NCBI GenBank assembly: GCA_034416335.1
Contig: DAOULV010000003.1
Coordinates: forward strand, 1-64,000
Source of the DNA: MGML01 sp034416335
Lineage (GTDB): Bacteria > Chloroflexota > Dehalococcoidia > Dehalococcoidales > UBA2162
DNA length: 64,000 nucleotides
Direction: 5' to 3'
The notes under the pieces are model-generated. The model ran no database searches and had not been told where the DNA came from. It saw only the letters and a program-made list of their open reading frames with translations. Shown piece by piece: positions 53,139 through 60,143 of this stretch. A program made the translations under genes and the position numbers. Each line of letters opens with the position of its first letter. Within the stretch, counting starts at the first letter, position 1.

Positions 53139-54400
53139 GTACTGGCATCCAGTATCCGGAGTACCCGTGTCCTGGCTTTGATGGCATCAAGCTTATCCAC
53201 TTTCTCTACGGCTGCCTGAACGTCGGCTTCCCTGGCTAGATATGTGGTCATCACCACCGGCACGTAATCCTTCTGAGAAGTTTCTTTCTGAATAACCGCC
53301 GCGATATTTATGTCATATTTCCAGAATATATCGGTAATCTGTGCCAGGACGCCGGGCTGGTCCAGGACGTTGAACCGCAGGTAATACCGGCGCTGGACGT
53401 CTCCGGGTGAACCCAGTATATATTCATGCGCCGTGGAAGGTATCGGCAGAGGTCTTCCCTCAGCTATATCAAGTAAATCTTTTATCACCGTATCGGCGGT
53501 AGGATATTTACCGGCCCCGGGATTCACCAGCCCGGACACAACGCCGTATTCATCTTCGAATTCCGTACCGTTATAGGCTCCCTGCAGTGAACCGAGCAGG
53601 GACATTTTGGGTACCAGCGCCGGGTGTACCGCGACATCGTAGGCACTGCCGGTATGTTCGATTACACCGATAAGCTTGACCGAATAACCCAGTTCATCGG
53701 CATAAAGGATATCCTGTATGTCGATAGCCTTTATGCCCTCGACGGGAAAATCTCCGGCATATTTATATGAATTGGTGATTAAACCGAGCAGGATGCGGAT
53801 TTTGTTTTCCGTATCATAACCTTCGATATCGTCCGTCGGATCGGCTTCCGCCAGGCCTTCTTCCTGAGCACCTTTCAGAGCTTCGTCAAAGCCTTTCCCC
53901 TCTCCGGTCATCTTCGAGAGGATGTAATTACAGGTACCGTTCAGAATGGCGTATATCCTCTTGTATTCCTTGGATTCCGAACCTACCAGTCCCAGTTCGT
54001 GTATAAACGAATGGGCGCCGACAAAGCTTGCCCTGATTCCTATATTTCGGTTAAGGTCGAGTACATGCTTGAATATCGTCTCACCTTCTTTTGCCAGCAG
54101 TTTCTTATTGGCAGTAGCCACGTTCTTACCCTTGCCCAGAGCTTCCATCTGGATGGTCTTCGCCGGCTCTATGCCACCTATCAGTTCGACGACTATATCG
54201 ATAGCGGGGTCATCAACAATCTCGTGCCAGTTGTTTGTCAGCATACCGGACGGCAGAGTGATCCCGCGGTCTGTTTCCAGGTCGATATCACACACTTTTG
54301 TCAGTTCCAGACCGGGTATTCTTTTCCTGTACAGTAACTCGACCACGCCTGTGCCTATGGTACCCCAGCCGATAACCGCTACCTTCTTCGTCTCTGCCAT
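53135..54400 (-). CDS. hom: Homoserine dehydrogenase
   Basis: 421 aa. VAVIGWGTIGTGVVELLYRK is the NAD(P) loop. NATCNY-type motif appears as ILNGTCNYILSKM with GKGFDEALKGAQEEGLAEADPTDDIEGYDTENKI after it, the family signature with the catalytic Lys region. An ACT domain (about 345-421, YYLRFNVLDQPGVLAQITDIF) allows threonine feedback. It makes homoserine for threonine and methionine. Its end overlaps the TIG gene by 4 nt. Confidence 0.96.
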   Translation of the reverse strand: MAETKKVAVIGWGTIGTGVVELLYRKRIPGLELTKVCDIDLETDRGITLPSGMLTNNWHEIVDDPAIDIVVELIGGIEPAKTIQMEALGKGKNVATANKKLLAKEGETIFKHVLDLNRNIGIRASFVGAHSFIHELGLVGSESKEYKRIYAILNGTCNYILSKMTGEGKGFDEALKGAQEEGLAEADPTDDIEGYDTENKIRILLGLITNSYKYAGDFPVEGIKAIDIQDILYADELGYSVKLIGVIEHTGSAYDVAVHPALVPKMSLLGSLQGAYNGTEFEDEYGVVSGLVNPGAGKYPTADTVIKDLLDIAEGRPLPIPSTAHEYILGSPGDVQRRYYLRFNVLDQPGVLAQITDIFWKYDINIAAVIQKETSQKDYVPVVMTTYLAREADVQAAVEKVDKLDAIKARTRVLRILDAST

Positions 54401-54461
54401 AACGAGTACTCCTTGTATTAAGATTTATGCAGCCTAATATTATCGTACAGGCAGGTGAGTG

Positions 54462-55859
54462 TCAATCATTCCTCCCCCTCGCTTCCCTTGGACTGTACCC
54501 TTCGGTAGCTTCAACAAGAAGTGCCAGACTCATCAGAAAATCATCATGCCCCTGCGACGGTTCGACATAGAAGTTCATCGTCTGGTTGGAGCGGTAACGG
54601 CTTCTGGCTTTTTCGATTTCCGTCCAGAACTGCCGGTAATCGTACGAACCGTCCCCGGCATACATCTTCAGCCTGCCCGAGTTAATAGCGGCCAACAGCT
54701 TGAAACCGAGTTCCGACTTCGAATTTGCGGTAAAATTGAAAGGGATTATCCTCGAACCGAGCGCCTGCCTTAGAAAAGAGTATACCGGCTGCCCCACACC
54801 CGTAGAATCAATCACAACTCTTCGGCATTTCCATACGTTCCTGATTATGTCAACAAGTTGATTGTACAAAACGGCATGCTTTTTGCCCGTCCAGCGGAAA
54901 TGTTCCTTAATTCTTACTACCGGCTGTTTCTGAACATCGTTACATTGTGAAAAATCCAGTTCACCGATAGTTATCACGGTCGAGTCCTGCCGTGGCTTTA
55001 TCGTTGTCAGTCTGTCTTTATCATCTTCCTCGGCTTCACCTGCAAGGTCTATCCCGGCGACGTACATTTTCTCTCCTTCCGGCAAATGACTCCTCGTGTG
55101 GTCTCCCTGAAGCTGGGCTTTTTGCTGGGCAGACAGGAATCCTCCTCCTCCACGAATCGGTAACAGCCGGTACTGGGTCAGGAACAGTGGATGGTTTTCA
55201 CCAAGACGCGCCCTTTCACCCTCGACATAAGCCAGGTAGTCGGAGTTATATCTGGCAACTTCCTGCCAGTCGTAGCGGAAACAGCGTTTGATTCCATCGC
55301 TCTTTTCAAGCTCATACCCGGTCTGTTTTGTTTGTTCCAGCAGCGTAGTATCATCCCAGGTAGTCCCGTACAGAACCGTCGTTGTGTTGGTAGTCGCACC
55401 CATTGGTTTGAATTCTTTGGTATATTTCTCGGTACTTACGTCCTGAGATTCGTCAACCTCGAGAAGAATGTCGGCAGTATGACCGACGACATTGGCCGAC
55501 TTATCGGCGGAAAGGAATATAGCCCGTGCGTATCCCAGTCTGACTATATAATTCCGTTCCGATGTCCAGATACCTTCGAACCCGGCATCGTTCAGTCGGT
55601 CCTCAAGCCTGATTATGGATACGCCTGCCTGAGGTGTGAAAGTAGGCGAACACTTTACCAGGTTACGTGATTCAGCCATAAACAACGTTAACAGAAGAAG
55701 CTCGATCTGTGCCGATAGTTCATTCTTTCCGCCCTGGCGTGCGATCTCGACACAAAAGGTTAATCCCTTTCTGTACATCACGCTGTCAATGATTGCCGCC
55801 GCCACTTCTCTCTGGTACGGGCGTAACCCGGGCAAATGTGATTCAACTTTTTTACTCAT
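54462..55859 (-). CDS. Phage-type terminase large subunit-like protein
   Basis: 465 aa. LRPYQREVAAAII, then CVEIARQGGKNELSA (Walker A-like, GGKN instead of GGKT/S) and ADILLEVDESQDV (Walker B). The C-terminal nuclease half has YVAGIDLAGE, RRVVIDSTGVGQPVYSFL and QGHDDFLMSLALLVEA with the expected acidic residues. Normal length for a DNA-packaging motor/nuclease. No capsid, portal or tail genes are nearby. It shares one base with the upstream small subunit-like gene. Confidence 0.8.
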   Translation of the reverse strand: MSKKVESHLPGLRPYQREVAAAIIDSVMYRKGLTFCVEIARQGGKNELSAQIELLLLTLFMAESRNLVKCSPTFTPQAGVSIIRLEDRLNDAGFEGIWTSERNYIVRLGYARAIFLSADKSANVVGHTADILLEVDESQDVSTEKYTKEFKPMGATTNTTTVLYGTTWDDTTLLEQTKQTGYELEKSDGIKRCFRYDWQEVARYNSDYLAYVEGERARLGENHPLFLTQYRLLPIRGGGGFLSAQQKAQLQGDHTRSHLPEGEKMYVAGIDLAGEAEEDDKDRLTTIKPRQDSTVITIGELDFSQCNDVQKQPVVRIKEHFRWTGKKHAVLYNQLVDIIRNVWKCRRVVIDSTGVGQPVYSFLRQALGSRIIPFNFTANSKSELGFKLLAAINSGRLKMYAGDGSYDYRQFWTEIEKARSRYRSNQTMNFYVEPSQGHDDFLMSLALLVEATEGYSPREARGRND

Positions 55860-56227
55860 TACCGGTTAATCATTCTGGTACCGATAGTTATTCCCAGCGG
55901 CAGCGCAACTTCTCTGAGCACGGTACCTATCGCCTTTTTAATACTGTTGCGGTCGTCAATCTTAACGTTATATTTGATCAATATCAGTCTGACCAGAGTA
56001 TTGGTAGCCTGGGTAATAAGTCTGATGTTTTCCGGGTCGCGTTCGAGCAGCGATATTATCTTTACTCTCATCATGGCGATTTCTTCATCGATCCCTTCGA
56101 CTTTTATAGCCCTTTCAAAGGCTGCTCTTTCTTTTTCATCGAGTACCTTGGAATAGAATCCGTGTTTTCTTGCATTCTGGTTTCCTTTCTGCCCGCCCGG
56201 CTTCTTTTTTATCTCTTCCTTTCCCAT
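55859..56227 (-). CDS. Terminase small subunit-like protein
   Basis: 122 aa. KKKPGGQKGNQNARKHGFYSKVL is the N-terminal basic motif of many phage small terminases and related orphan proteins. The rest is helical (DEEIAMMRVKIISLLERDPENIRLITQATNTLVRLILIKYN). Its TAA overlaps the ATG of the large subunit by one base, so translation is coupled. GGGATGGAAAGG-type purines before ATG 56227 are weakly ribosome-site-like. Confidence 0.7.
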   Translation of the reverse strand: MGKEEIKKKPGGQKGNQNARKHGFYSKVLDEKERAAFERAIKVEGIDEEIAMMRVKIISLLERDPENIRLITQATNTLVRLILIKYNVKIDDRNSIKKAIGTVLREVALPLGITIGTRMINR

Positions 56228-56387
56228 CTCTCTTTACCATCCTTTACGAAGCTGCATCTAGCTCAACACCTCTAAACGGATAATAGCACAAATGTTCTAA
56301 ATTTGACCATATTCTTATGTCGCCGGTTTATGCTTCCCCCTTTTATTGATATTAGTTCCTCACCGGTATAAAATAATCTGTATCAAA

Positions 56388-57083
56388 ATGAATGTTTCCA
56401 GACAGCTTTTTAAACTGCAGGAAGTAGACCAGGAATTAGCTTCGAATGAGCAGACCTGTGCCCAGATTGATGCCCGACTGGGTGAAAGTAAAGAAATAGA
56501 CGATACACGGGCGAAACTTGAATCCGAGAAAAAACAGCTCGCAGAAATCTCTCATGCCCAGCACACCGTGGAATGGGAAATAGAAGATATTTCATCCAGG
56601 ATGGCCAAATTCGAAGAGGAACTCTACAGCGGGAAAACAACAAATCCCAAGGAACTTACCAGCCTTCAGCAGGAAATCGACAGTCTGAAAACAAATCGCG
56701 CGAAACTCGAAGACCAGGACCTCGAGCTTATGGAAACCGTTGAGAAACTCAACGGTGAAATATCCGGACTCCAGGAGAACCTTAAGCAACTGGAGATTAA
56801 ATGGCAGGAACAGCAGAAAGATTTGGCTGCTGAAATGAAAGAGCTTGAAGCAACGATTTCCGGGCTTAAGGACAAACGGGAAACACTGGCAGCAGAGATT
56901 GACCCGCAGGTGCTGGAAATCTACAACGAGCTTAAGAAACAACGAGGGACATCCGTGGCAAAAGTAGAACAGGGTATCTGCCGGGGCTGCCGGATATCTC
57001 TGCCCGTAAATGAGCTTCAGCAGGTAAGAAGTGGCAGACTGGTACGCTGCAGCAGCTGCGGACGCATCCTCTTCCTTGCATAG
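56388..57083 (+). CDS. Coiled-coil protein with C4 zinc ribbon (CT398-like)
   Basis: 231 aa from ATG 56388; the frame upstream lacks homology. A long coiled-coil hairpin (about 5-180, rich in E/K/L heptads) precedes a zinc ribbon with two CxxC pairs (GICRGCRISLPVNELQQVRSGRLVRCSSCGRILF). The family is found beside RNase H-type genes, as here: the RNase H gene starts 4 nt later. Likely nucleic-acid linked; exact role unknown. Confidence 0.85.
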   Translation: MNVSRQLFKLQEVDQELASNEQTCAQIDARLGESKEIDDTRAKLESEKKQLAEISHAQHTVEWEIEDISSRMAKFEEELYSGKTTNPKELTSLQQEIDSLKTNRAKLEDQDLELMETVEKLNGEISGLQENLKQLEIKWQEQQKDLAAEMKELEATISGLKDKRETLAAEIDPQVLEIYNELKKQRGTSVAKVEQGICRGCRISLPVNELQQVRSGRLVRCSSCGRILFLA

Positions 57084-57087
57084 TAAT

Positions 57088-57486
57088 TTGAGCAAAAAAG
57101 CACTTATATTCACAGACGGTATGGCGGAGCCTAATCCCGGTCCGGGAGCAATAGGCGTCGTAATACAGGACGAACACGGTAAGACTGTAACCACTATCTC
57201 ACGGGCTGTCGGAAGAGTCACCAATAACCAGGCCGAATACATGGCGGTGATATCCGCACTTAAAAAAGCCATCTCTCTCGGTTTTGACGATATTGAAATG
57301 CGTGCCGATTCGGAACTGATCGTCAGGCAGATAAACGGCGAGTATCGGGTAAGGAACGCCGACCTGAAAAAGCTTTACCGGAAGGTGTTTGAACTGAAAA
57401 ACCGGCTGAAGAATTATTCGATCGTCCATATCCCGCGCCGCCTTAATAAAACAGCCGACAGGCTCGCAGGTGAAGCTGTCAGATAG
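57088..57486 (+). CDS. RNase HI-family protein
   Basis: 132 aa from TTG 57088, which follows the zinc ribbon stop by 4 nt. LIFTDGMAEPNPGPGAIGVVI (first catalytic Asp), NNQAEYMAVISALKKAI (Glu), IEMRADSELIVRQINGEYRVRN (Asp) and HIPRRLNKTADRLAGEA (last Asp) are the RNase H signature. It may degrade RNA-DNA hybrids. Starting the frame earlier would overlap the zinc ribbon gene. Confidence 0.9.
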   Translation: MSKKALIFTDGMAEPNPGPGAIGVVIQDEHGKTVTTISRAVGRVTNNQAEYMAVISALKKAISLGFDDIEMRADSELIVRQINGEYRVRNADLKKLYRKVFELKNRLKNYSIVHIPRRLNKTADRLAGEAVR

Positions 57487-57637
57487 CTATTTACAACCGC
57501 CCCGGGAATATATACAATAATGCGAAACAAATGATATAAAAAGCTATTGACGATGGTCTTTGGGTATGCTATCATCTGAATAATTAACATAACCACATGC
57601 ACCATACGATAAAACACAATAATCAGGAGGATTGACT

Positions 57638-57715
57638 ATGGCGTGGTGGACCTGGATACTCATAGTTTTACTTATTGTATTGGTAGTCGCGTTCTTTATG
57701 GCCCGGAGACGGTAA
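57638..57715 (+). CDS. Single-helix membrane microprotein (25 aa)
   Basis: AGGAGGATTGACT before ATG 57638 is a strong ribosome site. The product is MAWWTW, a 15-residue hydrophobic stretch (ILIVLLIVLVVAFFM) and a RRR end, a classic single-pass microprotein. A terminator follows at 57805. The convincing start and stop signals argue that it is translated. Confidence 0.55.
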   Translation: MAWWTWILIVLLIVLVVAFFMARRR

Positions 57716-57804
57716 CTTTCTTTATACACCGGTTATTCCCGATCCGTCACTTGAAAAGAAATTGTTCTGAATTAGCGGCTTTTAGTCTCCAGTGACTAAG
57801 AGAT

Positions 57805-57838
57805 AACTCTCTGACCGATGTGTCCGGAGAGTTTTTCT
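57805..57838 (+). terminator. Rho-independent terminator
   Basis: AACTCTC / GAGAGTT stem (7 bp) with a 15-nt loop, then TTTCTTTT. It ends the microprotein transcript. Confidence 0.65.
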
Positions 57839-57866
57839 TTTATAACAACAGCTTTGAATAATCAAA

Positions 57867-58020
57867 GGCACTATTCGGTATTGGTTGTGATTTTCGGTTC
57901 ACCCCCCGCCTGCCAGAGTCTTGTACGGCGGGCAGGCCTTTTTCCCCCTCAAACAGTTGCCGTATTCAGTAGAAATATTTCGATTGTTTGAAGAGGGAAA
58001 AAGTTTGAGAGAGGGGTGAA
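57867..58020. repeat. MITE-like dispersed repeat, copy 3
   Basis: GGCACTATTCGGTATTGG then TTGTGATTTTCGGTTCACCCC at the left matches, reversed, the right ends of copies 1 and 2. Internal CGCCTGCC / GGCAGGC and CCCCCTCAAAC / GTTTGAGAGAGGGG arms fold into a long hairpin. The right terminus breaks off after GGGGTGAA. Confidence 0.58.
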
Positions 58021-58046
58021 ATCCCTGGCTATACGTTCCTCCTCCG

Positions 58047-58145
58047 TCATTGCGAGGAGTCCGCCTTAGGCGGACGACATGGCAATCTCTATAATCGAAC
58101 CCAGGGATTGCTTCGTCTCGACTACGTCGAGGACTCGCAATGACA
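58047..58145. repeat. GTCATTGCGAG palindromic repeat
   Basis: Outer arms CGTCATTGCGAG and CTCGCAATGACA are inverted; inner arms GTCCGCC-TTA-GGCGGAC and CTCGACTACGTCGAG form two smaller hairpins. Related to the short copy at 252-291 and to 58430-58480. Confidence 0.65.
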
Positions 58146-58183
58146 ACAAGACCAACCAGATGCAAACATAACCTAAATCTCAC

Positions 58184-58212
58184 TTGACACTCACATACCT
58201 AATATATAAAAT
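58184..58212 (+). promoter_or_regulatory. tRNA-Phe/tRNA-Gly promoter
   Basis: TTGACA (58184-58189), 17-nt spacer, TAAAAT (58207-58212), 19 nt before tRNA-Phe. The AT-rich -10 region suits a strong stable-RNA promoter. Confidence 0.6.
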
Positions 58213-58231
58213 AACCTTTGTGCAATATTGT

Positions 58232-58307
58232 GCCGAGGTAGCTCAGGCGGTAGAGCACTTGACTGAAAATCAAGGTGTCACCAGTTCGATTCTGGTCCTC
58301 GGCACCA
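58232..58307 (+). tRNA. tRNA-Phe (anticodon GAA)
   Basis: GCCGAGG/CCTCGGC acceptor stem, anticodon stem CTTGA/TCAAG with loop CTGAAAA (GAA), TTCGATTC in the T arm, and an encoded CCA. 76 nt. Confidence 0.96.
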
Positions 58308-58333
58308 TATAACTGAATATCAACCCCATGCGG

Positions 58334-58409
58334 GCGGAAGTAGTTCAGTGGCTAGAACGCCTCCTTGCCAAGGAGGAGGTCGCGAGTTCGAATCTCGTCT
58401 TCCGCTCCA
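58334..58409 (+). tRNA. tRNA-Gly (anticodon GCC)
   Basis: GCGGAAG/CTTCCGC acceptor stem, anticodon stem CCTCC/GGAGG with loop TTGCCAA (GCC), TTCGAATC in the T arm, and an encoded CCA. 76 nt, 26 nt after tRNA-Phe, probably co-transcribed. Confidence 0.96.
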
Positions 58410-58429
58410 CCCTTTTCCACTCCATCTAA

Positions 58430-58482
58430 GTCATTACGAGACTCGGCGTCAAAAGCCGAGACGTGGCAATCCATATCAATCA
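58430..58482. repeat. Short palindromic repeat after tRNA-Gly
   Basis: TCATTACGAGACTCGGC-GTCAAAA-GCCGAGACGTGGCAAT contains a CTCGGC / GCCGAG hairpin and the TCATTxCGAG start of the repeat family at 58047. It may also serve to end the tRNA transcript. Confidence 0.45.
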
Positions 58483-58562
58483 TTTCCATTCGAATGGGAT
58501 ACTACCGTTGACTGTTATATCCCTCGTTTGCCCTGATTCGACAGCTTTGCTAATATTGAATT

Positions 58563-59444
58563 ATGAGGTTACGCGCTTTCGAGCTTGATGAACCAGTTCC
58601 GAAACTAAAGGAACCGTACGCGTTTGCCATGCTCAAGCCCTGGGTGGATGTCGGACGTGCCGGGTCTCTTATCATTGCCTGGATGGAAAATCGCCTTGGC
58701 GTAAGTGACCTTGCCAGACTTTCCCGACCGGGTGATTTCTTCGATTTCACCCGTCATCGCCCAACCAGCTTCGTTTCTGCAGGCCGCCGGCGTATGACCA
58801 TCCCCAACACATATGTTACTTACAGCAAAGCTCCGTCAGGGAATGATTATATATTTTTTCACCTGCTGGAACCCCACCATCACGGAGAAGAATACGTCGA
58901 ATCCGTGCTGGAGTTAATGCAGAAATTCGGTGTTAAGAGGTTTTCCATTATCGGCAGTATGCATGACTACGTTCCCCATACCCGGCCGATAACTGTTACA
59001 GGAGAAGCCCTCGGTGAAAACACCGGCAGATACCTGGCAGAGCACAAGATCGATTCGATAGAATACCGGGGGCCCACGTCGATTTGTTTCCTGATACCTC
59101 AGCAAGCTGCCGATACGGGTATCGAGACTATGAGTCTCGTCGCCCACCTCCCTCAATATACCCAGATGGAAGAATATTTCATCGGCGCCGTAAGACTGAT
59201 GAACATACTCTCTCCCATATACGGCATTCCGGTAGACCAGTCTTATGAAAATAAGGCCAACCGCCAGCTGGAACAAATTAATGCCGCACTGGAAAATAAT
59301 CCTCAACTGAAATCCATTATCAAGCAGCTTGAAAACCACTACGACACCCGGAATGAAAAACCTGAAGACCGGTCTACGACCGAGCTCTCTCCCGAGGTAG
59401 AAAAGTTCCTCGCTGAAATGGACAAACGCTTCCGCGAAGGCTAA
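58563..59444 (+). CDS. PAC2-family protein
   Basis: 293 aa. FAMLKPWVDVGRAGSLIIAWMENRLGVSDLARLSRPGDFFDFTRHRP is the opening of PAC2 proteins, followed by YIFFHLLEPHHHGEEYVESVLELMQKFGVKRFSIIGSMHDYVPHTRP and ETMSLVAHLPQYTQ. Related proteins include archaeal and actinobacterial proteasome assembly-like proteins. The role in this lineage is unknown; no proteasome genes are in the window. Confidence 0.83.
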   Translation: MRLRAFELDEPVPKLKEPYAFAMLKPWVDVGRAGSLIIAWMENRLGVSDLARLSRPGDFFDFTRHRPTSFVSAGRRRMTIPNTYVTYSKAPSGNDYIFFHLLEPHHHGEEYVESVLELMQKFGVKRFSIIGSMHDYVPHTRPITVTGEALGENTGRYLAEHKIDSIEYRGPTSICFLIPQQAADTGIETMSLVAHLPQYTQMEEYFIGAVRLMNILSPIYGIPVDQSYENKANRQLEQINAALENNPQLKSIIKQLENHYDTRNEKPEDRSTTELSPEVEKFLAEMDKRFREG

Positions 59445-59511
59445 TTATTATCTTCTTCGCAAACCGGGAAATCCATTTTTCAAAATCCACAAGTGTTATT
59501 AAGCTCTGTAA

Positions 59512-59568
59512 TATGAAAATTTATGAAAATAAGTATTGATTTATGAAATTATATGAAATATAATGAAA
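59512..59568. promoter_or_regulatory. Phased TATGAAA repeat array
   Basis: TATGAAA starts at 59512, 59522, 59542 and 59552, and AATGAAA at 59562, each on an exact 10-bp register; the 59532 position is degenerate. All boxes would lie on one face of the helix, as in cooperative binding arrays. It lies 40 to 100 bp upstream of the HTH gene. Likely its autoregulatory site. Confidence 0.55.
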
Positions 59569-59608
59569 CATACTTGTTTTATCTCATAAGGATATCGGAG
59601 GGCAGATG

Positions 59609-60073
59609 ATGGAAGAGTATGAGAGGTTGTTTACAGTCGAAGACATTGCAAAAATGACTTCACTGACGTCCCGAACCATCAGGAATTACCTGAAAAACGG
59701 GACTCTTCAGGGAAACAAAATAGGAGGGCAATGGAGGTTCACCATGGAAAATATCAGGCAACTGTTCGATAACAGCACGTTTTCAAACGACCTGTCCCGG
59801 AATAAACGGCTTCAGGTGATGAATTTCATTAATAATAAGTTTCCCGGTCATCCGGGTGATATCCGGGTCTGCACCATCGTCGACTGTTACTGCGAAGACC
59901 GAAACGAAGGTCACCGGATGTATGAGAAACTGGTAGCTGTGATTAACAACAGGGCGGATGGTTCTTCGAAAGCAAAATTCGACTACGAATTCATCGAGAA
60001 AGACAGCAAGGCAAGGTTTATCCTGTTTGGTGATCCTGATTATATTATCGAGACACTCCAGACACTTCTGTAA
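59609..60073 (+). CDS. Excisionase/MerR-like HTH DNA-binding protein
   Basis: About 154 aa. ATG 59609 lies 6 nt after GGAGGG; 59606 is the alternative. LFTVEDIAKMTSLTSRTIRNYLKNGTLQGNKIGGQWRFTMENIRQLF is an excisionase-type winged HTH. The C-terminal 85 residues (IRVCTIVDCYCEDRNEGHRMYEKLVAVINN...FDYEFIEKDSKARFILFGDPDYIIETLQ) look like a small ligand-binding or dimer domain I do not recognise. It is probably a chromosomal regulator rather than a phage excisionase. Confidence 0.75.
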   Translation: MEEYERLFTVEDIAKMTSLTSRTIRNYLKNGTLQGNKIGGQWRFTMENIRQLFDNSTFSNDLSRNKRLQVMNFINNKFPGHPGDIRVCTIVDCYCEDRNEGHRMYEKLVAVINNRADGSSKAKFDYEFIEKDSKARFILFGDPDYIIETLQTLL

Positions 60074-60143
60074 TTCTGGTTTCCACCGGATAACTTGATT
60101 ATCTTATATTGCCCTGCCCTACAACCATATATTAGTATAGAAG

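Noticed and set aside
54401..56387. Integrated prophage with att sites
   Set aside because: No direct repeats flanking the terminase pair, no integrase, and nearby tRNAs (58232-58409) are intact with no duplicated 3' end seen.
59512..59568. CRISPR array
   Set aside because: Units are 10 bp with no unique spacers; better explained as operator boxes. No cas genes are in the window.
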